A stretch of 64,000 nucleotides of DNA from assembly GCA_963719165.1 (NCBI GenBank), contig CAVRAV010000001.1, positions 1,798,001-1,862,000 on the forward strand, given 5' to 3'. Source of the DNA: JAOUEA01 sp963719165. GTDB taxonomy: Bacteria; Actinomycetota; UBA4738; HRBIN12. Position 1 is the first letter of the stretch. Every line of letters starts with the position of its first letter. The notes under the pieces were generated by a model, which had not been told where the DNA came from, ran no database searches, and was given only the letters and a program-made list of their open reading frames with translations. This document shows positions 52,977 through 62,313 of the stretch, in pieces. Position numbers and translations under genes: made by a program.

Positions 52977-53429
52977 TCAGGTGCCCGATCGGTCAGCGAA
53001 CGTCCTCACGTCCGCGGCGTGCTCGTCGTAATGGACCCACGACTCGTCGGCCGCCCAGGCGATGGGCGCCGCCGTCAGGCCCGGGCGCGAGGCGGCCTCG
53101 CGCAGGCCGGCGCGGGCCTCCTCGGCCCCGTTCATGACATCGCTCCAGTCCATCGACGAGGAGGCCTCGGCGACCTTCGCGTTCACGGCGTCCCAATCTT
53201 CGCCGGGTCGGAGGTCGAACGGGTCGACGAAGGCCGGTCCGTTCGCCGCACCCAGGTGCTCGGCCGCGAACCGAGACCAGTAGGCGCAATGCCACACCAC
53301 GTCTTTGAGCGTCCACTCCCCCACCACGCCGGCGGTCTCGCGACGGTCCTCGGGCACGCGCGCGACCTGTGCACCGAACGCCTCCCACGAGGCCTCCTCG
53401 CGATCCAGGAACTCCTTCACACCCTCCAT
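52977..53429 (-). CDS. DinB/maleylpyruvate-isomerase-like protein
   Basis: The 150-residue protein has the helical-bundle pattern of DinB-like/mycothiol-dependent proteins: EGVKEFLDREEASWEAF, EWTLKDVVWHCAYWSRFAAE (a histidine of the metal triad), and WVHYDEHAADVRTF at the C-terminus with two more. A thiol-transferase role is known for some relatives; here it is unproven. ATG 53429 follows GGGAGG. It is convergent with the amine oxidase gene and divergent from gnd. Confidence 0.8.
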   Translation of the reverse strand: MEGVKEFLDREEASWEAFGAQVARVPEDRRETAGVVGEWTLKDVVWHCAYWSRFAAEHLGAANGPAFVDPFDLRPGEDWDAVNAKVAEASSSMDWSDVMNGAEEARAGLREAASRPGLTAAPIAWAADESWVHYDEHAADVRTFADRSGT

Positions 53430-53573
53430 AACGACCTCCCGCGATCGACTCCCCGGCGCCGTGACGCCCGTGTCCGGCCCCTTCGGCGCATCGACGATGG
53501 TACCGAAGCCGGCCTCGGCGGGCTCTGTTAGGTTGCCGAGCGTGCGGTGCGTGCCGCCGGTAAGGAGCGATCC

Positions 53574-54602
53574 GTGCAGCTCGGCATGATAGGCCTCGGC
53601 CGTATGGGCGCGAACATGGTGCGCCGGCTCACCCGCGCCGGCCACGACTGCGTGGCCTTCGACGTCGTCCCCCAGGCCGTCGCTGTCACGGAGGCCGAGG
53701 GCATCGTCGGCGCGCGCTCCCTGCGGGATCTGGCCACCAAGCTCATGGCTCCGCGCCACGTGTGGATGATGGTCCCCGCCGGCGTGGTCGACGCCACGAT
53801 CTCCGAGATCGCGCCCCTCCTCGAGCCCGGCGACACCCTCATCGACGGCGGAAACTCCTACTACGTGGACGACCTGCGTCGAGCGGAGGAACTTGCCTCA
53901 CGGGGACTGCGCTACCTCGACGTGGGGGTGAGCGGAGGGATCCGCGGGCTCGATCGCGGCTACGCTTTGATGATCGGCGGCGACGCCGAGCCGGTCGCCG
54001 CGCTCGATCCCGTCTTCGCGGCACTCGCGCCGGGCGTGGAGGCGGCGGCGAGGACGCCGGGGTGCGAAGGTCCCCCCGGGCCCGCCGAACTCGGCTACCT
54101 GCACTGCGGGCCCACGGGGGCCGGGCACTTCGTGAAGATGGTGCATAACGGCATCGAGTACGGACTCATGGCCGCCTACGCCGAAGGCTTGAACGTCCTG
54201 GCTCACGCGGGCGAGGGCGGAGCGGATCGCTCGGTGGACGCCGAGACGACCCCGCTGCGGGACCCGGATCGCTATCGGTACGACTTCGCGCTCGACGAGG
54301 TAGCGGAGGTGTGGCGCCGCGGCTCCGTCGTGGCCTCGTGGCTCCTGGACCTCACCGCCGCGGCGCTTCGCGAGCACCCCGACCTCGCCGGATACGAGGG
54401 CCGCGTGAGCGACTCGGGGGAGGGCCGATGGACGGCGCAGGCCGCCATCGACACCGGCACGCCCACCCCGGTGCTCACCGCGGCCCTCTTCGCACGCTTC
54501 GCGAGCCGGGGAGAAGACGACTTCGCTCGCCGGGCGCTATCCGCGATGCGGGCAGAGTTCGGCGGACATGCCGAGGCGCCATCGGAGGCCTCCACGCCAT
54601 GA
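53574..54602 (+). CDS. gnd: 6-phosphogluconate dehydrogenase, short (decarboxylating) form
   Basis: Oxidatively decarboxylates 6-phosphogluconate to ribulose 5-phosphate. The 342-residue protein is the short form with GMIGLGRMGANMVRRL (cofactor fold, residues 5-20), LIDGGNSYYVDDLRRAE, LDVGVSGGIRGLDRGYALMIGG, and the catalytic GHFVKMVHNGIEYGLM (Lys and His-Asn). The GTG at 53574 follows TAAGGAG. Its stop overlaps the zwf start (ATGA). Cofactor preference is not certain; short forms are often NAD-linked. Confidence 0.93.
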   Translation: MQLGMIGLGRMGANMVRRLTRAGHDCVAFDVVPQAVAVTEAEGIVGARSLRDLATKLMAPRHVWMMVPAGVVDATISEIAPLLEPGDTLIDGGNSYYVDDLRRAEELASRGLRYLDVGVSGGIRGLDRGYALMIGGDAEPVAALDPVFAALAPGVEAAARTPGCEGPPGPAELGYLHCGPTGAGHFVKMVHNGIEYGLMAAYAEGLNVLAHAGEGGADRSVDAETTPLRDPDRYRYDFALDEVAEVWRRGSVVASWLLDLTAAALREHPDLAGYEGRVSDSGEGRWTAQAAIDTGTPTPVLTAALFARFASRGEDDFARRALSAMRAEFGGHAEAPSEASTP

Positions 54603-56008
54603 GTCCCCGGGCGTACTCGGACGCCCTCGTGATCTTCGGGATCACGGGCGACTTGGCGTATCAGAAGATCATCCCGGCCCTGCAGGCGATGGAGCGCAGG
54701 GGCAACCTGAAGGTGCCCGTGGTGGGCGTCGCGCGTTCAGGGTATTCGAAGGAGAAGCTCGTGGAGCGGATGCGCGCGAGCCTGGAGGATCACGGGGGCG
54801 CCGACCCGGAGGCGTTCCCGGCGCTCACCGACCGCCTGCGCTACGTGGATGGCGATTACACGGATCACGCGACGTTCGCGCAACTCCGCACCACGCTCGG
54901 CGACGCCACCCACCCCTTGTTCTACCTCGCGATCCCCCCGAGCCTGTTCGCGACGGTGGTCGAACACCTGCACGAGTCGGGCAGCGCCGCCAAGGGCCGC
55001 GTGGTCGTCGAGAAGCCCTTCGGACGTGACCTCGCGTCGGCGCACGAGCTCAACGCCGTGTTGCGGTCGGTATTCCCGGAGGACTCGATCTTCCGCATCG
55101 ACCATTTCCTGGGGAAGGAGCCCGTACAGAACCTCGCCTACTTCCGGTTCGCGAACACGTTCCTGGAGCCCTTCTGGAACCGGAACTACGTGGACAACGT
55201 GCAGATCACCATGGCCGAGAAGTTCGGGCTCCGCAAGCGTGGGCGGTTCTACGAACAGGTCGGGGCGATCCGCGATGTCGTGCAGAACCATCTGCTCCAG
55301 GTGTTGGCGCTCGTGGCGATGGACCCGCCGAGCGGTCTCGACCGCGACGCCTTCTTGAACGAGCGGGTGCGGCTCCTGAAATCGATCCGCCCGCTCGACC
55401 CCGACGACGTGGTGCGCGGGCAGTTCGCGGGCTACCGGGCGCTCGAAGGCGTGGCCGACGACTCGGAGGTGGAGACCTTCGTCGCGCTGCGGGCGCACGT
55501 CGAAACATGGCGTTGGGCCGGCGTCCCGTTCTACATCCGGGCGGGCAAGCGCCTGCCCGTGACGTGCACCGAGGTGCTCGTCGAGCTGAAGCGCCCTCCC
55601 CGCAACGTCTTCAACGAGCACGATCCCGGTCATCCGAACCATGTCATCTTCCGGCTCGGGCCCGACGTCAACATCACCCTGGGCGCCCGGGCGAAGCTGC
55701 CGGGCGAGGAGATGGCGGGCGAGGACGTCGAGCTGATGGCCCGGCACCAGTCGGGAGACGTCATGGCTCCCTACGAGCGGCTCCTCACCGACGCGATGGA
55801 GGGCGACGCCGACCTCTTCTCGCGCCAGGACATCGTCGAGACCTCGTGGCGGATCGTGGACCCGGTCCTGGACGGCGCCTCGACGCTCGAGTCCTACGCG
55901 CAGGGGTCCTGGGGGCCGCGCGAGGCCGACCGCCTGATCGACGGCGGCCACGGATGGCACGAACCGGGGCGCCGGGCGACGGGGCTCCCGGCAGACGTCT
56001 CCGGGTGA
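54599..56008 (+). CDS. zwf: glucose-6-phosphate 1-dehydrogenase
   Basis: First step of the oxidative pentose phosphate pathway. The 469-residue protein has the dinucleotide motif VIFGITGDLAYQKIIPAL (residues 10-27), VVVEKPFGRDLASA, the active-site RIDHFLGKEPVQNL, and the C-terminal substrate domain with YIRAGKRLPVTCTEVLVE. The GDLAYQK loop replaces the common GDLAxRK; Gln in place of Arg/Lys may affect NADP preference. Translationally coupled to gnd. No opcA is present in this cluster. Confidence 0.95.
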   Translation: MSPRAYSDALVIFGITGDLAYQKIIPALQAMERRGNLKVPVVGVARSGYSKEKLVERMRASLEDHGGADPEAFPALTDRLRYVDGDYTDHATFAQLRTTLGDATHPLFYLAIPPSLFATVVEHLHESGSAAKGRVVVEKPFGRDLASAHELNAVLRSVFPEDSIFRIDHFLGKEPVQNLAYFRFANTFLEPFWNRNYVDNVQITMAEKFGLRKRGRFYEQVGAIRDVVQNHLLQVLALVAMDPPSGLDRDAFLNERVRLLKSIRPLDPDDVVRGQFAGYRALEGVADDSEVETFVALRAHVETWRWAGVPFYIRAGKRLPVTCTEVLVELKRPPRNVFNEHDPGHPNHVIFRLGPDVNITLGARAKLPGEEMAGEDVELMARHQSGDVMAPYERLLTDAMEGDADLFSRQDIVETSWRIVDPVLDGASTLESYAQGSWGPREADRLIDGGHGWHEPGRRATGLPADVSG

Positions 56009-56026
56009 CCGGCCGGCCTCGGCCGG
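56009..56026. terminator. short GC hairpin between zwf and pgl
   Basis: CCGGCCG and CGGCCGG pair over a 4-base loop exactly in the 18-base gap between the convergent zwf and pgl stops. Probably a bidirectional terminator; no T run. Confidence 0.5.
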
Positions 56027-56758
56027 CTATGCGTTCAACAGCGAGGCCGCGTCCACGTCCACGAACCACTCGGCTCCCTCGATGACCTGCGCCGGACATG
56101 CCATCGGATCCCTCGGCCCCTCGAGGGCGGCGGCGAGCGCCGACGCCTTGTGAGCGCCGCTGACGAGGAAGAGCTTGCGGCCCGATGCGTTCAAGATCGG
56201 GGGCGTGAGGGAGACTCGGCGGCGCGGGGCGGCCGGTGCCTCGACCGGCATGGCCCATCGCAGGCCTTCCTGCACCGCCGCGGTGCGTGGGAACAGGGAG
56301 GCCGTGTGCCCGTCCTCCCCCAAGCCGAGCAGGGCCAGGTCGAGACGCGCTCCCGCATCGGTCGGGGGCGCCCCGGTCATGGCGCCGAACGTCCGGCGCA
56401 GCAACCGCTCGTACTCGGCCGCCACCAGCTCGGGATCGTCCTCCCCCCGGATCCGATGTACGTGGCCATCCGCGATGGGGACGTGGTCGAGCAGGGTCTC
56501 CTTCGCCATGAGGTAGTCGCTCTGCGGATCGAAAGGGGGCACGCAGCGCTCGTCGCCCCAGAAGACGTGCACGGACTCCCACGGGATCCGCTCGGCGTAG
56601 CCGGGACCCGCCAGCCGCTCGTAGAGCCCGCGCGGGGTCTCACCACCGGAGAGCGCGACCAGGAACCGGCCGGTGGCGTCCACGGCATCGGCGCTCGCGT
56701 CCACCACGAACTCGGCGGCCGCGCGCGAGACCGCGGCCGGATCGGCGAAGACGCGCAT
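56027..56758 (-). CDS. pgl: 6-phosphogluconolactonase
   Basis: Hydrolyses 6-phosphogluconolactone, the step between Zwf and Gnd. The 243-residue protein (family length) begins MRVFADPAAVSRAAAEF and has LVALSGGETPRGLYERLA (phosphate-binding), WESVHVFWGDERCVPPFDPQSDY, and LLGLGEDGHTASLFP with the catalytic region. It is convergent with gnd-zwf, so the three oxidative pentose phosphate genes are neighbours in two transcripts. No own operon partners are visible. Confidence 0.94.
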   Translation of the reverse strand: MRVFADPAAVSRAAAEFVVDASADAVDATGRFLVALSGGETPRGLYERLAGPGYAERIPWESVHVFWGDERCVPPFDPQSDYLMAKETLLDHVPIADGHVHRIRGEDDPELVAAEYERLLRRTFGAMTGAPPTDAGARLDLALLGLGEDGHTASLFPRTAAVQEGLRWAMPVEAPAAPRRRVSLTPPILNASGRKLFLVSGAHKASALAAALEGPRDPMACPAQVIEGAEWFVDVDAASLLNA

Positions 56759-56831
56759 GGGAGGAAGTGTGCCACCGGGCGAGACCGCTCCGCCAGGACC
56801 CATGCGACGCCACTGACCCCCACGCCGGCCC

Positions 56832-58010
56832 TCAGCCGACGAGCGGATCGACGCCTCGCTTAACGAGCTGGTCGGCGATGATGTTGCGCTGGACCTCTGA
56901 GGTCCCCTCCCAGATCCGATCCACCCGCAACTCGCGGTAGAAGCGCTCCGCCACGTTCTCCCGCATATAGCCTCGACCGCCGAAGATCTGCACCGCCCGG
57001 TCGGCGACCCGACCGGCCATCTCGCTCGCGTAGAGTTTCGCCATCGAGCACTGAGCATGCTGCAGCTTCTCGTCGGCGCCGGCATCGATGTTCTCCGCGA
57101 GCCGGTAGGTCATGAGCCGGGCGGCCCACAGCTCGGTCAGGGAATCCGCCAGCATGTGCTGGATCGCCTGGAACCCGATGATCGGCGAGCCGAACTGCAC
57201 CCGCTCCTTGGCGAAGTCCGTGGCCGCCTCGACCAAGCGCTCCGCGGCGCCACAGCAACGCGCCGCGATCATGAGGCGCTCATAGCGGAACCACTCGTAC
57301 GTGAAGGCCAACCCGTCGCCCTCCTCACCCACGAGGTTCGCCGCCGGTACCACGACGTCTTCGAAGGCCACGATGGGGTGCGTGTCCGCATAGGTGTGCG
57401 CGTAGGCGGGCGAGCGCACCTCGCGAACGCCGGGCGTGTCCTTGTCCACGAAGAACATCGCGTGCTGGCCCTCGTGGGGCCCGGTCGCGATCCGCGCCTG
57501 GAAGAAGCAATAACTCGCGTGATTGAACGACGTGACGTGCATCTTGACGCCGTTCAACGTGTACGCGTCGGCCTCCAGGCGAGCCGTGGCCTCGATGGCG
57601 CTCACGTCGGAGCCGGCCCCTTCCTCGGTGATGGCGTAACATTCGTGCATCTCCCCGCGGATCGTGGGCAGGATCCAGGACTTCATCTGGTGCTCGCTCG
57701 CGACGGCCGGCGCCCATGCGGGAGGCGTGTGGACGCACCACCCCAACGCGTTGGTCACGCGCCCGATCTGTTCGGAGACGAGCACCTGCTGCAGCATCGT
57801 CATCCCCGAGCCCCCCAGAGCCTTGGGCATGTTCATGGCGTACAACCCGAGTTCGATGGCCAGGCGGTGGTGCTCGTCTCGGGTCTCCTGGGGGATGCGC
57901 CCGCCGTGCGCCTCGGCGTGGATCTCCCAGGGGATGAGCCCATCGTCCACGAACTTGCGGGCGCGCGCCTGGATCGCTCGATCATCCTGCGACAAGGGAT
58001 AGGAGCTCAT
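56832..58010 (-). CDS. acyl-CoA dehydrogenase
   Basis: The 392-residue protein resembles the enzyme at 34943: CYAITEEGAGSDVSAIEATA (flavin loop), FGSPIIGFQAIQHMLADSL, FGGRGYMRENVAERFYREL and IWEGTSEVQRNII. It oxidises acyl-CoA to enoyl-CoA with FAD and passes electrons to ETF. ATG 58010 is chosen from family start similarity (YPLSQDDRAIQARARKF); the ribosome-binding site is weak. A 16-bp palindrome lies 49 bases upstream. Chain length is not readable. Confidence 0.92.
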   Translation of the reverse strand: MSSYPLSQDDRAIQARARKFVDDGLIPWEIHAEAHGGRIPQETRDEHHRLAIELGLYAMNMPKALGGSGMTMLQQVLVSEQIGRVTNALGWCVHTPPAWAPAVASEHQMKSWILPTIRGEMHECYAITEEGAGSDVSAIEATARLEADAYTLNGVKMHVTSFNHASYCFFQARIATGPHEGQHAMFFVDKDTPGVREVRSPAYAHTYADTHPIVAFEDVVVPAANLVGEEGDGLAFTYEWFRYERLMIAARCCGAAERLVEAATDFAKERVQFGSPIIGFQAIQHMLADSLTELWAARLMTYRLAENIDAGADEKLQHAQCSMAKLYASEMAGRVADRAVQIFGGRGYMRENVAERFYRELRVDRIWEGTSEVQRNIIADQLVKRGVDPLVG

Positions 58011-58058
58011 GACGGAACGCTCGCTTTCGGCGGAGAGGTCGCGAGCATACCGCGAGCG

Positions 58059-58074
58059 TTGAATCACGATTCAA
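58059..58074. promoter_or_regulatory. candidate regulator-binding palindrome upstream of the acyl-CoA dehydrogenase
   Basis: TTGAATCACGATTCAA is an inverted repeat (TTGAATC-xx-GATTCAA), similar in half-site to the operator candidate at 42466-42481. It lies between the divergent acyl-CoA dehydrogenase and metallopeptidase genes. Confidence 0.5.
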
Positions 58075-58127
58075 TCGCGGACGCGTTGGGTTTGACGCCC
58101 GAGCGCCGGGCCGAGAGCATCGGTGCG

Positions 58128-59051
58128 ATGAAGTGGAAGCGCGGAACGCGCAGCGTCAACCTCGAGGATCGACGCCGCCAAGGAGGCGGCACCCGCTCGG
58201 GCGGCCTCGGGGGCATGGGAGGCCTCGGGGGAGGCGGCGGCGGGCTGCCGCTGCCCACGGGCAGGGGCGGGATCGGCGTCATCGTGCTGGTGCTGGTGCT
58301 GGTGCTGATCGGTGGCTCTCGGCTGTTGGGCGGAAACGGGACAGGGGTCGACACGGGAGGGGCGCTCGATGGGTTCGGGCCGGGACCCAGCACCGGCGGT
58401 CAGATCCCGCCCGGCGACGAGAAGCTCGCCGACTTCGCCTCGTTCGTGCTGGACGACGTCCAGGGGTACTGGACGGTCGTGTTCCGCGACGCGGGGCGGA
58501 CCTATGCGCCGGCCACGATGGTCCTGTTCACACGATCCACGCGCACGGCGTGCGGGACCGCCTCCTCGGCCACCGGCCCGTTCTATTGCCCGGCCGATCA
58601 AAAGGTCTATCTGGACCTGGGGTTCTTCCGCGAACTTCGCGATCGATTCGGGGCGGGGGGAGACTTCGCCCAGGCCTACGTGATCGCGCACGAGCTCGCC
58701 CACCACGTCCAGGACGAGCTCGGCATCAACGCGCAGGTGCAGCGCGCATCACGAAGCGACCCCTCCTCGGCCAACGACCTGTCGGTCCGCCTCGAGCTCC
58801 AGGCGGACTGCCTGGCGGGCGTGTGGGCGCACTCGGTGCAACAGCGCGGTGACTTGGAGGCGGGCGACATCGAGGAGGGCCTGAACGCGGCCGCCTCGGT
58901 GGGCGACGACCGGATCCAGGCGTCAACGACCGGGCGGATCGACCCCGAAACCTGGACGCACGGGTCGTCGGAGCAGCGTTCCCGCTGGTTCCGAACGGGG
59001 TTCGACGGGGGCGACATCAGCGCCTGCGACACGTTCTCCGGCTCGACCTGA
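58128..59051 (+). CDS. neutral zinc metallopeptidase (YpfJ/KPN family)
   Basis: The 307-residue protein begins MKWKRGTRSVNLEDRR, has a Gly-rich linker, one transmembrane segment (GVIVLVLVLVLIGG, about residues 49-63) and an extracytoplasmic zincin-like domain. The zinc motif is AHELAHHVQDELG (near 187-199), with a third ligand likely in LELQADCLAGVWAHSV. DQKVYLDLGFFRELRDRFG is typical of this family. The function of these putative peptidases is unknown. It is convergent with cysteine synthase. Confidence 0.9.
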   Translation: MKWKRGTRSVNLEDRRRQGGGTRSGGLGGMGGLGGGGGGLPLPTGRGGIGVIVLVLVLVLIGGSRLLGGNGTGVDTGGALDGFGPGPSTGGQIPPGDEKLADFASFVLDDVQGYWTVVFRDAGRTYAPATMVLFTRSTRTACGTASSATGPFYCPADQKVYLDLGFFRELRDRFGAGGDFAQAYVIAHELAHHVQDELGINAQVQRASRSDPSSANDLSVRLELQADCLAGVWAHSVQQRGDLEAGDIEEGLNAAASVGDDRIQASTTGRIDPETWTHGSSEQRSRWFRTGFDGGDISACDTFSGST

Positions 59052-59062
59052 TCAGCCGCGGT

Positions 59063-60124
59063 TCACCCGATGAACTCCAGCCGCGCGCGGTGTTCGGCGA
59101 GCTGCGCGAGCGTCCGCTCGTCGATGGCGCGTTCGCGTTCGGGCTCGTCGATGTCGGGCCCCTCGCCAAATAGCTCGCCACTCAGGTAGCGCTGGCCCGT
59201 GTCGCTCACGACGGTCACGATGCGCCGGAGCTCGGGATGTGCGGCCGCGACCTTATGCACCGCGGCGACGTTGATGCCCGCGGACGGACCACACAACATC
59301 CCTTCCTCGCGCGCCAGTCTGCGGGCGGTGTCGAGGGCCTCTGCAGTGGAGGCCGTGACGATGCCGTCCATGGCGCTCAGGTCGAGGTTGGGCGCGACGA
59401 GGCCGTCGCCGATGCCGGGGACGCCGTGTCGGCCCCACGACTGCTTCGAGATCAGCGGGCACTCCGAGGGCTCAACGGCGAATGCTTTGACCTCCGGGTC
59501 GTGGGCCTTCAGCGAACGCGCCACGCCGGAGATCCAGCCCCCGGTGCCCTGGGCCGCCACCACCGCATCGACGTGGCCGCTCGCTTGCTCCCAGATCTCC
59601 TCTCCCGAGGCGAGCTGGGCTTCGGGGTTGTCCGGGTTCTCGAACTCGCCGGGGAAGAAGTATCGGTCCGGGTCGCGTGCGCGCATCTCCTGCATCCGCT
59701 CGAGTGCGAGGTCGATGTCCGTGCCGGCGCCTGGCGTGAGCACGAGCGCCGCCCCGTAGGTCTCGATCATGCGCTTGCGCTCGCGGCTCATGCCCTCCGG
59801 CATGACGATCACGCAGTCGTAGCCCTTGATCGCCGCCACCGCGGCGCACGCGATCCCCGCGTTCCCGGTGGTGCACTCGATGATCGTCATCCCGGGCCGC
59901 AGATCGCCACGCGCCTCGGCCCGCGCGAGCATCTGGGCGTAGATCCGGTCCTTCACGGAGCCGGTGGGCCCGTACCACTCGACCTTCGCCAAGATCACCA
60001 CATCGTCAGGGGTCACCCGCTGTAATCGGACGAGCGGCGTGCGCCCGATGGCGCCCAGCAGCGTCGGCACCTCGGTCCGCAAGCCATCCCACTCCATGGG
60101 CAAGGCTGCCCCTCCCTCGCTCAC
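59063..60124 (-). CDS. cysK: cysteine synthase / O-acetylserine sulfhydrylase-like
   Basis: PLP enzyme that replaces the acetyl group of O-acetylserine with sulfide, or a close beta-substitution. The 353-residue protein has IGRTPLVRLQRV, the PLP lysine in WYGPTGSVKDRIYAQML, ECTTGNAGIACAAVAAI, and GTGGWISGVARSLK (phosphate loop). The GTG at 60124 overlaps the IclR stop (GTGA); ATG 60097 is the alternative. CTTGNAG replaces the usual TSGNTG, so cystathionine beta-synthase or a sulfocysteine-type activity is possible. Confidence 0.85.
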   Translation of the reverse strand: MSEGGAALPMEWDGLRTEVPTLLGAIGRTPLVRLQRVTPDDVVILAKVEWYGPTGSVKDRIYAQMLARAEARGDLRPGMTIIECTTGNAGIACAAVAAIKGYDCVIVMPEGMSRERKRMIETYGAALVLTPGAGTDIDLALERMQEMRARDPDRYFFPGEFENPDNPEAQLASGEEIWEQASGHVDAVVAAQGTGGWISGVARSLKAHDPEVKAFAVEPSECPLISKQSWGRHGVPGIGDGLVAPNLDLSAMDGIVTASTAEALDTARRLAREEGMLCGPSAGINVAAVHKVAAAHPELRRIVTVVSDTGQRYLSGELFGEGPDIDEPERERAIDERTLAQLAEHRARLEFIG

Positions 60125-60915
60125 CCGGCCGCCGGGCGTCGTCGCTCCACGTACCCGAGACGCCGGGAGATCGCCGTGGCCGCCTCCATCGTCAAGCGTC
60201 CGATCCGCGGGAGATCCATCGGGCGCATCCGGAAGGCCGGCCCGCTCACGCTGAGGGCCGCCACCGCCTCGCCGTCCGCGCGGCGGATCGGGGCGGCCAC
60301 CGCGTTCAGCCCCTCCTCGAGCTCCTCCATCGTCGTGGCGTACCCACGCGCGCGGATCTCGCCGAGCTGGGTGCGGAGCTTGCGCGGGTCCGTGATCGTG
60401 GCGGACGTCGTGCGGGCGAGCGGCGCGGCAAGCAATCGATCGCGTTCCCGATCGTCCAGGTTGGCGAGGAGCATCTTCCCGTTCGACGTAGCGTGCAGCG
60501 GCGTGCGGCGCCCCACCCAGCTGACGGCCACGATCGACCGGGTCCCGGTCACCTGATCGATGTACACGACGGCGTCGCCCGACAAGACGCCGAGGTTCAC
60601 CGTCTCGCGCGTGCGGTCGGCGAGGTCCTCCAGGATCGGACGAGCGGTTCGGACGAGGTCCATGCTCGCCATGGCCGCGCCCGCGAGCCTTATGAGGCCG
60701 AACCCGAGGCGATACTTCTCGGTGATGGGGTCGCGCTCCACCATCGCCCGCTCGGCGAGCGTCGCCACGAGCCGTGAGGCCGTGGCCTTGTGCACGTCGA
60801 GCCGGCGACCCAGCTCGGAAACGCCCAGCTCCCCCGCCTCGGCGATCAGCTCCAGCGCCCGAAGCGCGCGATTCACCGACTGGAGGTTCCCGCCGCGCTC
60901 CGATCCGTCTCGCAT
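60121..60915 (-). CDS. IclR-family transcriptional regulator
   Basis: The 264-residue protein has the N-terminal winged helix (GVSELGRRLDVHKATASRLV, about residues 30-49) and the C-terminal effector domain (LHATSNGKMLLANL, RARGYATTMEELEEGLNAVA, LSVSGPAFRMRP). IclR proteins commonly control catabolic operons. It is divergent from soxB-soxD-soxA with 189 bases between, so control of sarcosine oxidase is the likeliest job. It also leads a transcript with cysK. The effector is unknown. Confidence 0.9.
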   Translation of the reverse strand: MRDGSERGGNLQSVNRALRALELIAEAGELGVSELGRRLDVHKATASRLVATLAERAMVERDPITEKYRLGFGLIRLAGAAMASMDLVRTARPILEDLADRTRETVNLGVLSGDAVVYIDQVTGTRSIVAVSWVGRRTPLHATSNGKMLLANLDDRERDRLLAAPLARTTSATITDPRKLRTQLGEIRARGYATTMEELEEGLNAVAAPIRRADGEAVAALSVSGPAFRMRPMDLPRIGRLTMEAATAISRRLGYVERRRPAAG

Positions 60916-61072
60916 CCCGCAACACCCGTCCGCTCGCCACGACCTTGGGGCAACAACGCTCGGACGCTACGCCGGGCCCCGCGAGGCTGTCAACGCGCTG
61001 AGCGCGCGTGCGTTGCGCCTGTCGCGCCCTGTCCGTTGACCACGGCCGGGCCGTCCCCGAGGCTTGCGGCAT

Positions 61073-61091
61073 CGGAGCCTGAGGTGCTCCG
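61073..61091. promoter_or_regulatory. inverted repeat upstream of soxB
   Basis: CGGAGC and GCTCCG flank 7 bases, 13 bases before the soxB start. A second inverted repeat (CAACGC ... GCGTTG) lies further upstream near 60990-61015. Either could be an IclR site. Confidence 0.35.
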
Positions 61092-61104
61092 CGCTGGGTC
61101 CGAC

Positions 61105-62313
61105 ATGTCCGAGGAACGATCGCGCTATTGGCGAGCCGCCGAGCCGAAGGCTGCCTACGACGTCATCGTGGTGGGTGGAGGCGGCCACGGCCTCGCCACC
61201 GCCTACTATCTCGCCGCCGTCTACGGCATCGCCGACGTGTGCGTGGTGGAGAAGGGGTGGATCGGCGGCGGCAACATGGCACGCAACACCACGATCATCC
61301 GCTCCAACTACCTCTGGGACGAATCCGCCGCCATCTACGAGCATTCGTTGCGGTTGTGGGAGGCGCTCGAGGAGACGCTCGAGTTCCCGTTGGAGTTCTC
61401 CCAGCGCGGCGTCCTCAACCTCGCGCACGACCTCGGTGACGTGCGCTCGAGCATGCGGCGTGTGAACGCGAACCGGCTCAACGGCGTCGACGCGGAATGG
61501 CTCGACGCCGGCGAGGTGAAGGGGTTCTGCCCCATCGTGAACGTTTCGCCCGACGTCCGCTACCCGGTGCTCGGCGGCACGTTGCAGCGTCGCGGCGGTG
61601 TGGCTCGCCACGACAAGGTGGCGTGGGCCTACGCCACGAACGCCGACCGCCTGGGCGTGGATATCGTGGAGCACGCCGAGGTCACGGGGTTCCTGCGCGG
61701 CTGCGACGGTGCGGTCGTGGGCGTGGAGACGTCCCGCGGCTCGATCCGCGCCAACCGCGTGGCGCTCGCCGCAGCCGGACATACGAGCGTCCTCGCCTCG
61801 ATGCTGACCCTGCGGTTGCCGATCCAGTCGCACCCACTCCAGGCGCTCGTCTCCGCGCTCTACGAGCCCGTGCTGCACACGGTGGTGATGTCGAACGCCG
61901 TGCACGTGTACGTGAGCCAGGCGGACAAGGGCGAACTCGTCATGGGCGCCGGGATCGATCCGTACAATGCCTACACGCAGCGCGGCTCCTTCCACGTGAT
62001 CGAGCATCAGATGGCGGCCGCGGTCGAGCTGTTCCCGCTCTTCGCTCGCGCCAGCGTGCTGCGAACCTGGGCCGGCATCGTGGACGTCAGCCCCGACGCC
62101 TCGCCCATCATGAGCAGGACGCCCATCCCCGGTCTCTTCCTCAACTGCGGGTGGGGGACGGGCGGGTTCAAGGCGACGCCCGCGGCCGGTCGGGTGTACG
62201 CCGAGTTGGTCGCGAACGGCGAGCCGGGGCCGCTCGCGCGTCCTTACGCACTGGAGCGCTTCACCACGGGGGCCCTGATCGACGAACACGGCGCGGCGGC
62301 GGTCGCGCATTGA
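61105..62313 (+). CDS. soxB: sarcosine oxidase beta subunit
   Basis: Flavin subunit of heterotetrameric sarcosine oxidase, which demethylates sarcosine to glycine and formaldehyde or 5,10-methylene-THF plus H2O2. The 402-residue protein has VIVVGGGGHGLATAYYL (residues 20-36), GWIGGGNMARNTTIIRSNY, and ARHDKVAWAY with the histidine (about 169) that usually binds FMN covalently. The C-terminus has NCGWGTGGFKATPAAG. Its stop codon falls inside the first copy of a 26-bp tandem repeat. soxD and soxA follow. Confidence 0.95.
   Translation: MSEERSRYWRAAEPKAAYDVIVVGGGGHGLATAYYLAAVYGIADVCVVEKGWIGGGNMARNTTIIRSNYLWDESAAIYEHSLRLWEALEETLEFPLEFSQRGVLNLAHDLGDVRSSMRRVNANRLNGVDAEWLDAGEVKGFCPIVNVSPDVRYPVLGGTLQRRGGVARHDKVAWAYATNADRLGVDIVEHAEVTGFLRGCDGAVVGVETSRGSIRANRVALAAAGHTSVLASMLTLRLPIQSHPLQALVSALYEPVLHTVVMSNAVHVYVSQADKGELVMGAGIDPYNAYTQRGSFHVIEHQMAAAVELFPLFARASVLRTWAGIVDVSPDASPIMSRTPIPGLFLNCGWGTGGFKATPAAGRVYAELVANGEPGPLARPYALERFTTGALIDEHGAAAVAH

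Noticed and set aside
53574..56758. Novel operon status for gnd, zwf and pgl
   Set aside because: Ordinary oxidative pentose phosphate neighbours; only their orientation is slightly unusual.
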